NCBI GenBank assembly: GCA_035292585.1 | Contig: DATDPU010000159.1 | Span: 7,040-71,039, forward strand | DNA length: 64,000 nucleotides | Reading direction: 5' to 3' | Origin: DASSFZ01 sp035292585 | GTDB taxonomy: Bacteria > Chloroflexota > Anaerolineae > Fen-1058 | In this document: in pieces, positions 8,594 to 17,158 of the stretch | Position numbering within the stretch: the stretch's first letter is position 1 | Layout of the letters: the number at the start of each line of letters is the position of its first letter | Made by a program: the position numbers and the translations under genes | The notes under the pieces: model-generated | What the model was told of the DNA's origin: nothing | What the model saw: the letters and a program-made list of their open reading frames with translations, nothing else | Database searches by the model: none

Positions 8594-8877
8594 CACTCTC
8601 GGCGCCCCAAGCGCTTGCGCCGCGCCTGAAGCTGTCCGGTGATTGGATCAGCATCGGCCCGTGGCAGCGTGGCAGAAGGCCGCTGGTCAACGATGTGTTT
8701 TGAAACGGGCAGCGATCGACGGCGCAGCCAGCGTAACCCCATCACCGCCCCGACCGCGACCAGCGCGGCGAAAAACAGGCACTGAACCAGGTTGAGCAAC
8801 GCGCCGATCACCGCGCTGAGGAGCATGACGGCGACGACGATGCCAATGGCAATGAGAATCGGGTTGCGCTTAGACAT
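8593..8877 (-). CDS. Small membrane protein of unknown function
   Basis: A 94-residue protein with two closely spaced hydrophobic segments (about residues 7-27 and 30-48), then an Arg-rich WLRRRS junction and a polar cytoplasmic tail of about 40 residues ending RRKRLGRRE. The positive-inside rule suggests both termini are cytoplasmic. GGAG lies 7 nt before the ATG. I recognise no family. It sits between the CoA-transferase and amidohydrolase genes with short gaps, so it is probably cotranscribed. Confidence 0.65.
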   Translation of the reverse strand: MSKRNPILIAIGIVVAVMLLSAVIGALLNLVQCLFFAALVAVGAVMGLRWLRRRSLPVSKHIVDQRPSATLPRADADPITGQLQARRKRLGRRE

Positions 8878-8910
8878 GTCAATACTCCATACGAAATACG
8901 CGCTACCTTC

Positions 8911-10068
8911 TTACATATCGCGCATTCCGTATTCTGCCAGCACCTCGTGCGTGTGCTCGCCCAGCAAGGGCGGGTGGCGGCGGTAGGTCACCGGCGTATC
9001 GGATAAGTGCAGTGGGCTGCCCAGCATCTTGATCGGGCCGGCCGGATGCTCGATCTCCAGCACCATCCCGCGCGCGCGCACGTGCGGATCCTTCAGCGTC
9101 TCGTCGAGTGCGTTGATCGGCCCGCAGGGAATCTCAGCCGCGCGTAGCCGCTCCAGCCAAGACGCGGCGTCGTTCTGAATGAAGATCGCTTCCAGAATTG
9201 GAATCAGCTCGGCGCGCTGCCGGAGCCGATCCGGGTTCGTCGCGAAGCGTGGATCGCTGCGCACATCCGCGCCCAACCCGATCGCCTCACAAAACTTCGC
9301 CCACAGCCGATCGGTGCCGGCGGCGGCGATCAGATACTTGTCGCGCGCTTTGAAAACCTGGTAAGGGACGATGTTGGCGTGGACGTTGCCCAGGCGCGGC
9401 GGGCGTTGCTCGGTGGCGAAGTGTTCCGAGGCCATGATCGGCGCCCACGACAGCTGCGAGTCGAGCAGCGCCATATCGACGAATTGCCCGCGCCCCGACC
9501 GTTCGCGGCTGAACAGCGCGGCCAGGATGGCGAGTGCGGCGTGCACGCCGGTGGTCATGTCGGCGATGGCGACGGGCCAGCGCATCGGCTCGCCATCCGG
9601 CTCGCCGGTCGCGGCCATCAAGCCGGCCTCGCCCTGCGCGACGAGATCGTATCCACCCCGGCCGGCATACGGGCCGGTGCGGCCGTAGCCCGTGATCGAA
9701 CAATAGACCAGGCGTGGATGATCGCGCTGCACCGTTTCGGGATCGAGGCCGTACTTTTGCAGCGACTCGATGCGGCGCACGTTGCACACGAAGGCATCGG
9801 CGCGTTCGAGCAGCCGGCGCATGGCGCGCTGACCCTCTGCGCGGGTGATGTCGATCGCGGCGCTGCGCTTGTTGCGATTGACGGCCAGGAAGTAGGCGCT
9901 CTCCGCGCCGATGAAGGGCGGGCCCCACTTGCGCGCCTGGTCGCCGACGCCGGGGCGCTCGATCTTAATCACGTCCGCGCCCAGGTCGCCCAAGATCATC
10001 GTACACAGCGGGCCGGCCAGCGCTTCGGTCAAGTCGATCACACGGATGCCGTCGAGGGCGGTAGTCAA
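8911..10068 (-). CDS. CaiB/BaiF (class III) CoA-transferase
   Basis: A 385-residue family III CoA-transferase that moves CoA between carboxylic acids. Diagnostic blocks are GIRVIDLTEALAGPLCTMILGDLGADVIKIE split over the N-terminus, the FLAVNRNKRS block, a YSITGYGR-like segment (CSITGYGRTGPYAGRGGYD) and VDMALLDSQ with the catalytic Asp. Start is the TTG at 10068: AGGAG lies 5 nt upstream and the predicted length matches the family; the longer frame upstream is antisense-like. The 5' flank is a TTGG-type tetranucleotide tract (10081-10128). Substrates cannot be inferred. Confidence 0.9.
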   Translation of the reverse strand: MTTALDGIRVIDLTEALAGPLCTMILGDLGADVIKIERPGVGDQARKWGPPFIGAESAYFLAVNRNKRSAAIDITRAEGQRAMRRLLERADAFVCNVRRIESLQKYGLDPETVQRDHPRLVYCSITGYGRTGPYAGRGGYDLVAQGEAGLMAATGEPDGEPMRWPVAIADMTTGVHAALAILAALFSRERSGRGQFVDMALLDSQLSWAPIMASEHFATEQRPPRLGNVHANIVPYQVFKARDKYLIAAAGTDRLWAKFCEAIGLGADVRSDPRFATNPDRLRQRAELIPILEAIFIQNDAASWLERLRAAEIPCGPINALDETLKDPHVRARGMVLEIEHPAGPIKMLGSPLHLSDTPVTYRRHPPLLGEHTHEVLAEYGMRDM

Positions 10069-10080
10069 GTAGGCTCCTGG

Positions 10081-10128
10081 GTTGGGCAGTTGGCTAGTTG
10101 GTTCGTTGGCTGGTTGGCTGGACTCCGC
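10081..10128. repeat. CCAA/CCAG tetranucleotide tract at gene boundary
   Basis: Run of GGTTGGCTGG-type tetramers (the complement of CAACCAGC units). It encodes the last residues of the upstream gene product and ends just before the CoA-transferase ribosome-binding site. Same family as the long tract at 45057-45428. Confidence 0.75.
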
Positions 10129-10780
10129 CGCGCTGCTCGATGGCTTGCTTGATTTGATACAGGCAATCGTCGAGCGCGTCGTTGATCTGGCCGGGCGTGA
10201 AGTGCAGCACGTACTCGGGTGAGTCGCGTTGCGGTTCGTCCGACACGACGATGCCCAGGTCGCCGTAGTTGCAGGGCAGCAAGAAATCAACGCGCTGGCG
10301 ATTGGGCAATTCGTCGTCGCGCTCGGCGTCGAGGCCGGCCTCTTTCAACGCGCGCCACATCAGGTCGTTTTCGTGCGAGCCGACGACGAGGTCGTTGATC
10401 TCCCACGCGCTGAACAAACGCTCGCCGGTCGTCAGGATGAACGTCAGCCGGCGCCAACGCCGCGAAGGAATTTGGTGCGGCAGTTCGAGCAGCGGGCCGA
10501 GTTGAAGCTTGTAGTAGACGCGCTCGGCGTGCGGATGACCCGGCTCAGCGGGCAGTAGATCGCGGCGAGTCGCCAGCTCGTGACCGCGCACTTCCGCGTA
10601 CCAGCGCACCGCGTAAGCGTCCGCGCCGAACGGCTTGGTGAAGTAGAAGGCGACGAACTCCGGTGGAAAGAACTTGGGCGCGGATTGCTGAGGGATGCGA
10701 TACCAGCTTGCTTCCCGCGCCAGCTGGAAATCACGCGGCGAGTTCATCACGGCAATGAGGACGGAGCTATCGGGTTGCAT
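10094..10780 (-). CDS. Conserved hypothetical protein
   Basis: A 228-residue soluble-looking protein that I do not recognise. It has no signal peptide or membrane segment; it is rich in aromatic residues (KFFPPEFVAFYFTKPFG, YAVRWYAEVRGHE) and has an alternating strand pattern. The final residues GGVQPTSQRTN are encoded by the CCAA-type repeat tract at the gene junction, so the native C-terminus was probably shorter or has been replaced. It precedes the CoA-transferase by 25 nt on the same strand. No function is proposed. Confidence 0.7.
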   Translation of the reverse strand: MQPDSSVLIAVMNSPRDFQLAREASWYRIPQQSAPKFFPPEFVAFYFTKPFGADAYAVRWYAEVRGHELATRRDLLPAEPGHPHAERVYYKLQLGPLLELPHQIPSRRWRRLTFILTTGERLFSAWEINDLVVGSHENDLMWRALKEAGLDAERDDELPNRQRVDFLLPCNYGDLGIVVSDEPQRDSPEYVLHFTPGQINDALDDCLYQIKQAIEQRGGVQPTSQRTN

Positions 10781-10908
10781 AGGTGTTTAGGTGGAAAGTA
10801 GGCAGGGACAGACGTAACAGGTAAACAGGTAAATTGGTATCAGGTAAATCGGTCGGGAGCTACTTGTCTACCAACTACCTGTCTACCAATCTACCAACCA
10901 CTCCTTGT
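10781..10908. repeat. Repeat-bearing junction with imperfect inverted ACCAACTACC/GGTAAATTGG elements
   Basis: A 128-bp gap made of GGTAAACAGGTAAATTGGT-type and TCTACCAACTACCTGTCTACC-type runs, giving an imperfect large hairpin. No ORF or promoter stands out. Confidence 0.6.
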
Positions 10909-12285
10909 CTACTTTTTCCTCGCTGCAATAATGCGCCGATCGATCTCGGCCACCTTCGCTTGCTCGGCCAGCCACCACGCTTCATCCAACTGCGCGTCGA
11001 GCTCTTCGACCGTCTTTCCCTGCTGCTCGACCCAGGTGTAATACTTGAGATTGTGCCACTGCCGGCGCAGATCGGGTGTGCCATCCTTGATCCAGTCGAG
11101 CTTCTGATCGAGGAAGATGTGCACGCGCGCCACGGCTTCCGCCTCATCCACCTGGCCGAACGTTTTCGTCATATCCGCCATCACCGAGTGATAGCGATCG
11201 ATCGCATCGGTGCAGATCGTGACGATCGTATCGTCCGGGCCGAAGCCGTAGTGCTTGGCTGTCTTGATCGCGCCCAACACATTGCACACGCCGCTGATGC
11301 CGAAGATCGCGCCGAGTTTCTCGACCTGCCCGCGTTCCACGCCGCAGCGGCGCTCCAGCGTATCCATGCCGACCTCATCGGTGAGCAGCTGCAAGCCCTT
11401 CTTGCACTCGATGTCGTCGATGCACATGATCGCATCCATGTTGGTCACGTGGTGAATCCAGGTCACGTGCTTGTCGCCGATGCCCTGAATGTCGTGCGCG
11501 CCGTAGCCGTTATTGTACAACGTGGGGCACTGGATCGGCTCCAGGCCGACGATCTTGTGGTCGGGCCAGACCTGCTTGAGCCGATCGCCCGCGGCGATCG
11601 TGCCGGCCGATCCCATCGCGCTGCAATACGCGGCGAGCGTGCCATCGCCGATACCCTGCGCTTTCAATTCCCCGGCCAGCTCGACAAGCGTGTTGCCGGT
11701 GACGTGGTAGTGAAAGCGGTAGTTGCCCATCACCTCGAATTGGTTGAGGATGCGGATGTTCGGGTCGGCGCGGCGCAGCTCCCAGGTCTTATCGTAAATC
11801 TCCTTGACGTTGCTCTCGCTGCCGACGGTCTTGATGATCGACGCGCCGTAGCGTTCGATGCGCTCGAAGCGCTCGGCGCTCATGCCTTGCGGGAGGATGA
11901 CGATGCTCTTGAAGCCCATGCGGCAGCCGACCCACGCGCCGCCGATGCCGTAGTTGCCGGTGGAGGGCCAGACCAGCGTATGCTGACTGGGATCGACTTC
12001 GCCCGCCGTCTCCAGATCGACCAACACCGAGTAGGCGGCCCCGACTTTATGTGCGCCCGAGGGGAAATCCTTGCCATACAGCACGACGATGTTGGGCGCG
12101 ACGCCGGTGAGCTGTTTGGGCAGCACTTCATATCGGATCTGGTTGTCCGGCCCCCGCCAGGTGATGTTGAACAAGTTGATCGGATCGAGCGGATCGCGCG
12201 TCAGCGCTTCAACGGCGGCAGCGCGGGTCTTCGGTTCGATCGTAGCGGGGTGCAGCATTTCTTCAAAGGTGGGGCCGAGGATCAT
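10909..12285 (-). CDS. PLP-dependent fold-type II enzyme (cysteine synthase / tryptophan synthase beta superfamily)
   Basis: A 458-residue PLP enzyme. The Schiff-base lysine is in PSGAHKVGAAY (K80), followed by the asparagine-containing STGNYGIGGAW cofactor loop and a Gly-rich phosphate-binding segment near SAMGSAGTIAAG. These are hallmarks of the threonine synthase, cysteine synthase and TrpB superfamily. The long C-terminal part, containing CTDAIDRYHSVM, is not typical of CysK and points to a less-studied subgroup, so I do not assign a reaction. AAGGA lies before the ATG. It heads the minus-strand run and is preceded by repeat elements. Confidence 0.8.
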   Translation of the reverse strand: MILGPTFEEMLHPATIEPKTRAAAVEALTRDPLDPINLFNITWRGPDNQIRYEVLPKQLTGVAPNIVVLYGKDFPSGAHKVGAAYSVLVDLETAGEVDPSQHTLVWPSTGNYGIGGAWVGCRMGFKSIVILPQGMSAERFERIERYGASIIKTVGSESNVKEIYDKTWELRRADPNIRILNQFEVMGNYRFHYHVTGNTLVELAGELKAQGIGDGTLAAYCSAMGSAGTIAAGDRLKQVWPDHKIVGLEPIQCPTLYNNGYGAHDIQGIGDKHVTWIHHVTNMDAIMCIDDIECKKGLQLLTDEVGMDTLERRCGVERGQVEKLGAIFGISGVCNVLGAIKTAKHYGFGPDDTIVTICTDAIDRYHSVMADMTKTFGQVDEAEAVARVHIFLDQKLDWIKDGTPDLRRQWHNLKYYTWVEQQGKTVEELDAQLDEAWWLAEQAKVAEIDRRIIAARKK

Positions 12286-12301
12286 GGGTTTCCTTTGTCT
12301 T

Positions 12302-12361
12302 AGAAACCCGGTTTCTCACCCCTTTCACTTCGTTCGGGGGCCTTCGGGAAACCGGATTTCT
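12302..12361. repeat. GAAACCGGGTTTC-family palindromic element
   Basis: AGAAACCCGGTTTCT (12302-12316) and a diverged copy GGAAACCGGATTTCT (12347-12361) flank a GC-rich middle. Same family as 27821, 29689 and 51876-52116. Confidence 0.8.
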
Positions 12362-12371
12362 CCGATTATAT

Positions 12372-12424
12372 CGTCGGCGACTGTCCCCCCTTCGCTCCGG
12401 GGAGCTACGAGGGTCGCCTCCTAT
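12372..12424. repeat. GTCGGCGACT...GTCGCCTCCTA element (partial)
   Basis: Contains GTCGGCGACTG and GGGTCGCCTCCTAT ends around a CCCCCTTCGCTCCGG core. The same arrangement occurs inside the coding sequence at 56318-56370. It runs into the stop codon of the S9 peptidase gene. Confidence 0.7.
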
Positions 12425-14226
12425 AACAGATAGGTATCCAAGAACGCCGCGCGCTTCTTGTAGGCATCGATGCGATTCTTGGTTTTGCGAAAGCCGTGGC
12501 CTTCGTCCGGATAGACGTGCAACTCCACGGGCCGGCCGAGTTTTTGCAGCTCGTCGCGCAGCTGCTCCGATTCATGGAGCGGGCAGCGTGGATCGTGCCC
12601 GCCCGCGAAGATCTGCACCGGCGCTTGAATACGATCGACGAAGAAGATCGGCGACATGGCGCGCCAGCGCTCGTAATCCTTCACCGGATCGCCCATATTC
12701 TGCAAATCCCAGTATTGCAAGTCGGCGCGCTCGCTGGCGTGCTCGGTGAACCAGTTGACGTAGGGCACCAGCGCCGAGCCGGCAGCGAACTTATCGGGGT
12801 GAAAGGTGAGGGCGGTCATCGTCAGGTAGCCGCCGTGGGAGATGCCGGTGATGCCGATGCGCTGCGGGTTGCACCAGCCGGCGCGCGCCAGGTACTCAGC
12901 TCCGGCAACCACATCGTTCGTGTCGGCGCGGCCAAGATCGAAGCGGTTGGCGATGCGCCACGCTTTCCCGTAGCCGGTGCTGCCGCGATAGTTCGGCGCG
13001 AGAACGACGTAACCGCGCATGACCAGGTCTTGCACGGCGATCACGAAGTCGTTGTCGTGCTGCGCCGTCGGGCCGCCATGCACGTAGAGCACACCCGGCC
13101 GCGCGCCATCGCGCTGGGCGCCGTGTGGCAGGTACAACAACGCCGGCACGTTCACACCGGCATCCAGACCGGGATAAACCACGTGGCTGGGCGAAACGAA
13201 CCGGCTGGGGTCGATGGAATCGGGCAGAGAGCGAGTCAGTTGAATGGTTTGGTTGTTGGTTAGGGCAAGTTGCCACAGATCGGCGGGACGATCGGGGCCG
13301 GAGAGGGTGAAGACGAGCGAGCGACTATCGGGCGTGAATTCGAGTTGCGAGTGAATGCCCGGCGCTTCGGCGTAACGCTCAACCTCTCCAGCGAGCCGAT
13401 GCAACACAAGACCCAGGTTGCCTTCGCGATTCTCGGTATAGGCGATGCTTGAGCCGTCGGGCGACCAGACCGGGTAGTAACATTCGCGCGAGCCGTCGGT
13501 GAGCCAGACGATCGAGCGCGAGGCGAGGTCGAAGACGCCGATATCGGAACCGCCGTTGGCGTCGGACATGAACGCGATCTGCGCGCTGTCCGGCGACCAC
13601 TTCGCCCCCGATGCATCTACACGGCTCGAACCTATCCCAACGGCGATCGGCTCGCCGCCCGCGATCGGGATCAGAAACGTGCCCATCTCCTGACCCAGCG
13701 TCATGGCTTCGACCGCGATCCATCGGCCGTCGGGCGACGGCTGTGCGAAGATGTCGCTGTACTCGTGCCGGGTCAAGCGCCGGGGTGAGCCGCCTTCGAT
13801 CGGGAGCAGGTAGGTCGCAAAGCCGCCCTCGCGATCGGACACGTAGACAAACCCGGTTTGATCGGGCAGCCAGCGCACGGCCCAATTGATCGCCTCGGTG
13901 GGTGTGTTGGGTGTGAGGTTGCGCGTGACGCCGGTCGTGAGATCGAGCACGAACAGGTCGAAGTTCTCGTCGCCGGAGTAGTCTTGCAGGTAAGCGAGCT
14001 GCGTGCCATCCGGCGACCAGCGCGGCGCGACAGCCGACTCCGCCGTGTGGGTCAGTTGTTTCGGCTCGCCGCCCCCGATCGATAGGTGATACAGCTGCCA
14101 GCAGCCGCTCTTGTTCCACATGAACGCGATTGACCGGCCGTCGGGCGAAAGATGGAAGCCGCCGCCCCAGGGATAGACGTTGGGGATAGCGCCTAGCGCA
14201 TCGAGATCGGGTGGGACAAGGAACAC
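12421..14226 (-). CDS. S9-family (prolyl oligopeptidase/acylaminoacyl-type) serine peptidase
   Basis: A 601-residue peptidase with an N-terminal beta-propeller of repeated WSPDG-type blades (about residues 20-340) and a C-terminal alpha/beta-hydrolase domain. The catalytic triad is visible: Ser463 in GISHGGY, Asp545 in GGHDPRCP and His577 in DEGHGF. Start is the GTG at 14226, with AGGAG 5 nt upstream; the 17 extra codons available upstream lie in a palindromic repeat and would add a spurious hydrophobic leader. No export signal remains with that start, so it is probably cytoplasmic, cleaving short peptides. Confidence 0.92.
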   Translation of the reverse strand: MFLVPPDLDALGAIPNVYPWGGGFHLSPDGRSIAFMWNKSGCWQLYHLSIGGGEPKQLTHTAESAVAPRWSPDGTQLAYLQDYSGDENFDLFVLDLTTGVTRNLTPNTPTEAINWAVRWLPDQTGFVYVSDREGGFATYLLPIEGGSPRRLTRHEYSDIFAQPSPDGRWIAVEAMTLGQEMGTFLIPIAGGEPIAVGIGSSRVDASGAKWSPDSAQIAFMSDANGGSDIGVFDLASRSIVWLTDGSRECYYPVWSPDGSSIAYTENREGNLGLVLHRLAGEVERYAEAPGIHSQLEFTPDSRSLVFTLSGPDRPADLWQLALTNNQTIQLTRSLPDSIDPSRFVSPSHVVYPGLDAGVNVPALLYLPHGAQRDGARPGVLYVHGGPTAQHDNDFVIAVQDLVMRGYVVLAPNYRGSTGYGKAWRIANRFDLGRADTNDVVAGAEYLARAGWCNPQRIGITGISHGGYLTMTALTFHPDKFAAGSALVPYVNWFTEHASERADLQYWDLQNMGDPVKDYERWRAMSPIFFVDRIQAPVQIFAGGHDPRCPLHESEQLRDELQKLGRPVELHVYPDEGHGFRKTKNRIDAYKKRAAFLDTYLL

Positions 14227-14250
14227 GGCTACTCCTAAAAGAAGAAGAAA

Positions 14251-14291
14251 GCGTAAAACGCAGTGACCCCGCTTCACAGTGCGTTTTACGC
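14251..14291. repeat. Perfect inverted repeat GCGTAAAACGCA
   Basis: Arms GCGTAAAACGCA (14251-14262) and TGCGTTTTACGC (14280-14291), 17-bp loop, between the S9 peptidase and aldolase-like genes. It could terminate or stabilise the aldolase transcript, though no strong T-run follows. Confidence 0.7.
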
Positions 14292-14312
14292 TTTACGTTG
14301 TGCGCGATCGTT

Positions 14313-15722
14313 TTAGTCGGCCAGCCCTTCTACCGACTCCGCCTTGACGGCTTGCACCGCGCCGGCCGGTCGCGGCTGATGAATCTCGACGGCGTGGATA
14401 TGCGCCTCCACATAGCGATGGGTATCCTGGATGTTGAGCTGCTCGAACAGGAATGCGAACCGGGCCTCCAGCGCCATACCGATCGACATACGCGCCGCTT
14501 CGGGCAGATCCCAGAAGGCGCGCTTGAACGGGCCGATCGCTTTCTTGCGCGTCTTATAGATGAACTGCTCGTCGGTGTCTTTCGATTTGCGCTCGTTCAT
14601 CGCGTTCTGATACAACCAGTCGCGCACGCCGTCGCGCAGCTGCTGCGGGATGGATTCGTGACTGAAGATCAATGTCTGGAACGCCGTGGCGAGGTGAACC
14701 TCAACCGCGCCGCACTCGACAAACTTGCCGAAGGCTGTTTCGGGCAGCGTCGATGCGCCGTGCTGCACCGCGCCGCCGAGATGATATTCGCGGCGCGCCA
14801 GCTCGCCGAGCCGCTTGAGCACGTCAAAGTCGATCGCCACATCGGCCAGCGTGCCATCGGGCAGCACCGTGCCGCCGTGCGAGGTGCCCGTTTGGATGCT
14901 GATCTTGCTGATGCCGGTCAGGCCGTTCAGCTGCGCCAGGTAGCCATTCATGAAGGCGCGCAGCTCTTCTTCGTTCGAGTTCTTGCCGCCCACCTCGCCG
15001 ATCTCGCCGCCGACGGAGACCATCACCCCATCGGGTTGCAACTCGCGCACGGTGCGGGTGAGCGCGGCGCAATGCTCGAAGTTGGCGCGTTGTTGTTCAT
15101 ACGTGGTCGGCTGTGAGAGATCGACCAACGTCGAGGTATCGATATCGATGTTGTAGAACCCGGCGGCGATTGCCTCGGCGCTCAGGTCGCGCACGGCTTT
15201 CAACTCGGCTTCGGGCGCTTCGGCGAAGCGCTTCCCGTTGATCTGGAAGTGATCGCCCTGGATGAACACCGGCCCACGGCGGCCCTCTTTGATGGCCGCA
15301 GCCAAAATGGAGCTGGTGTACTCGGCCGGGCGCTGATCGGTGTAGCCGATCTCGGAGCGGGCGATCTCGAAGATCAGGGCGCCGGCGTTGAGCCGGTTGG
15401 CGGCGCGGAAGGCCGCGCGCGCCGAGTCGTAGGTCAGCATGCGCAGGTTCATCGCCGGGACGGTGAAGGCACGATCAATCTCGCCCCGACCGCAGGCCAG
15501 GTACAGGTCGTGAATCGAGGCGGGGCGGATGCCCAGGGCCTGAGCGATCTCCCAGATGAGCCAGCGTGCGGCGGCTTTCGTCTCGCCGTCGCCGAAGACG
15601 GCTTCGGAGATCAGACCGTCGGTGCGCGCCCTGAGTTTGGCCGCATCGTTCACGACCACGCGATCATCGACCAGCGTGACACTGTGTTGCAGCGATTCTA
15701 GAAGTGCATGGAGTACATTCAT
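14313..15722 (-). CDS. Class II aldolase-family protein (FBP/tagatose-bisphosphate aldolase-like)
   Basis: A 469-residue TIM-barrel protein of the zinc-dependent class II aldolase group. Family-like features are FTVPAMNLRMLTYDSARAA (the substrate entry region), a metal-site histidine in FIQGDHFQ, SISIQTGTSHGG-like strand KISIQTGTSHGGTV, and GGAVQHGASTLPE late in the barrel. It is longer than canonical Fba (about 300-350), with a unique N-terminal 80 residues and C-terminal extension, so the exact substrate is uncertain. Start is the ATG at 15722 with GGAG nearby, inside a small hairpin. A consensus promoter 210 nt upstream gives it a long structured leader. Confidence 0.75.
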   Translation of the reverse strand: MNVLHALLESLQHSVTLVDDRVVVNDAAKLRARTDGLISEAVFGDGETKAAARWLIWEIAQALGIRPASIHDLYLACGRGEIDRAFTVPAMNLRMLTYDSARAAFRAANRLNAGALIFEIARSEIGYTDQRPAEYTSSILAAAIKEGRRGPVFIQGDHFQINGKRFAEAPEAELKAVRDLSAEAIAAGFYNIDIDTSTLVDLSQPTTYEQQRANFEHCAALTRTVRELQPDGVMVSVGGEIGEVGGKNSNEEELRAFMNGYLAQLNGLTGISKISIQTGTSHGGTVLPDGTLADVAIDFDVLKRLGELARREYHLGGAVQHGASTLPETAFGKFVECGAVEVHLATAFQTLIFSHESIPQQLRDGVRDWLYQNAMNERKSKDTDEQFIYKTRKKAIGPFKRAFWDLPEAARMSIGMALEARFAFLFEQLNIQDTHRYVEAHIHAVEIHQPRPAGAVQAVKAESVEGLAD

Positions 15723-15946
15723 TTCTTTCTTCTCCGTGGGAGATGGGATGGCATGGGTACAAGCAAACGGAATAAAGTTCGCCGAATGGCGCGGTTCCAC
15801 CTCGCATCGCGTGGGAACTTCTCGCGCGTGGTGACAATCAACCGGACGGTGTCGGCGGCGCGGTATCGAGCGGCGGGGCGGGATGATTTGCGCAGCATCA
15901 GGCCAAACAGCGCGCCCTTCGGAGGTTTGCGACCATGCCTGTTATA
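15723..15946 (-). promoter_or_regulatory. Promoter and ~210-nt leader of the aldolase-like gene, with T-box-like sequence
   Basis: On the minus strand TTGACA (15964-15969) and TATAAC (15941-15946) are spaced by 17 bp, so transcription should start near 15934. The leader contains GGTGGAACCGCG (15791-15802), which equals the core of the T-box consensus, paired to an upstream GTTCCCAC, and ends with a hairpin TCTCC-CAC-GGAGA (15731-15743) that would hide the ribosome-binding site. I could not place a stem I or specifier loop, so a T-box call stays tentative. Confidence 0.5.
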
Positions 15947-16018
15947 AGTCAGGATTGCTACTTTGTCAACCGGGGCCGAGCTCAAGTTCCACCCTTTTTC
16001 ACCGCCAATGGGTTGATC

Positions 16019-16049
16019 GTTAGGGCGGCAGTGCAACTGCCGCCCTAAC
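16019..16049. repeat. Perfect 14-bp hairpin GTTAGGGCGGCAGT
   Basis: Arms at 16019-16032 and 16036-16049 around GCA. The GGCAGT-ACTGCC core recurs in the larger element at 36919-37011. No T-run follows. The rest of the 15.97-16.08 kb gap holds nothing else recognisable. Confidence 0.8.
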
Positions 16050-16085
16050 GGCAGGGAGGTAGAACCTTAAAAGTTCCGAATTCAG

Positions 16086-16125
16086 GTGTAACAGCTATTG
16101 CTTTTTGTGAAACAGATGTTACACT
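16086..16125 (+). promoter_or_regulatory. chrB promoter with inverted-repeat operator candidate
   Basis: TTGCTT (16098-16103), a 16-bp spacer and TACACT (16120-16125) would start transcription about 3 nt before the ATG, giving a leaderless mRNA. An inverted repeat GTGTAACA (16086-16093) / TGTTACAC (16117-16124), centres about three helical turns apart, overlaps the promoter and is a good operator candidate for the ChrB-type regulator it precedes. Confidence 0.55.
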
Positions 16126-16134
16126 CACACCAAC

Positions 16135-17103
16135 ATGGACTGGGTGGTGTTGTCTTACTCGCTCTCGGCCGTGGCGCGGTCAGGCCCGCGCGTGACCTTG
16201 TGGCGCCGGCTGCGGCGGCTGGGCGTGGTGACGCTGGCCGGCGGATCGCAGCTGCTCCCGGCGCGCGACGAATGTCTCGAAGCCTTTCAGTGGCTGGCGC
16301 AAGAGCTCAGGCAAGCGCGCGGGGAAGCCGTGGTTATGCGCGTGCAGCAGTTTGAAGGCCTGGCCGACGCGCCGCTGATCGACCTATTCCAGGCGGCGCG
16401 GCAAGAGGAATATGGCGCGATCGCGGCCGACGCGACGGCTTTGGAAAAAGCGCTCGCCGCAAAAACGAAACCGAAGGCCAGATCTCAAGCTCTGGACGAA
16501 CTGGTCAAGCTGCGCCGGCGGCATGCCGAGGTCGCCCGTATCGATTACTTCAGTTGCGCCGCCGGCGAGCGTGTTGCGGCGCAATTGGCGCGCATCGAGC
16601 GCCGCCTCTCGCCTGCGGCAGGAGCGCCCCAAACCGTGGCCGGTGTAACGTTGGCCGATTATCGTAACAAGCGCTGGGTCACGCGCCCCAGGCCGCACGT
16701 CGATCGACTGGCCTGCGCCTGGTTGATCCGCCGGTTCGTCGATCCGAAAGCGGTAATCCGCTATGCGGCGCGCCCCCGAGCGGGTGAGATCGCCTTCGAT
16801 ATGGAAGAGGGCGAGTTTGGGCATCAAGGCAACCTGTGCTCCTTTGAGAAGATGATCCGGGCGTTCGGTTTAGACGACGCCGGCCTGCGCGCCCTGGCGG
16901 AGATCGTTCACGAAATCGATCTGCGGGATGAGCGGTATGCGCGGCCGGAGACTGCCGGTATCGATGCCGTTCTGGCTGGCTGGTTGCAGGCCAATCTTTC
17001 GGACGCCGAACTCGAGTCGCGCGGGAGCGCGTTGTTCGAAGGGTTGTATGGCGCGCTGTCCGGCCATACTCCAACTGCAACGGGGAAGAAGCAGAAGAAG
17101 TAA
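16135..17103 (+). CDS. chrB: ChrB-type chromate-resistance/regulatory protein, two-domain
   Basis: A 322-residue protein with both ChrB domains. The N-terminal part (about 1-135) begins DWVVLSYSL and includes RVTLWRRLRRLGV, the DNA-interacting helix region. The C-terminal part begins KRWVTRPRPHVDRLACAWLIRRF, with GEFGHQGNLCSFEKMIRAF, the conserved ChrB_C block. ChrB senses chromate and controls chrA in Ochrobactrum and Cupriavidus. Here no ChrA transporter follows; a second ChrB_C-only protein and two exporters do. The ATG has no Shine-Dalgarno but sits where a leaderless transcript would start. Confidence 0.9.
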   Translation: MDWVVLSYSLSAVARSGPRVTLWRRLRRLGVVTLAGGSQLLPARDECLEAFQWLAQELRQARGEAVVMRVQQFEGLADAPLIDLFQAARQEEYGAIAADATALEKALAAKTKPKARSQALDELVKLRRRHAEVARIDYFSCAAGERVAAQLARIERRLSPAAGAPQTVAGVTLADYRNKRWVTRPRPHVDRLACAWLIRRFVDPKAVIRYAARPRAGEIAFDMEEGEFGHQGNLCSFEKMIRAFGLDDAGLRALAEIVHEIDLRDERYARPETAGIDAVLAGWLQANLSDAELESRGSALFEGLYGALSGHTPTATGKKQKK

Positions 17104-17158
17104 TGTCGCTTGCGGGGGATCATGCGCTTTCAAATTCACGTTTGAAGGGAGGATTAGG

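Noticed and set aside
10834..12303. 489-codon open frame on the plus strand opposite the PLP enzyme
   Set aside because: Antisense shadow of a clear PLP-enzyme gene; composition is His/Asp/Arg/Val-rich with no recognisable motif.
13243..13264. Possible CCAA-type tract inside the S9 peptidase gene
   Set aside because: Short and encoding a normal-looking propeller strand (NNQTIQLTRSL); could be ordinary coding sequence.
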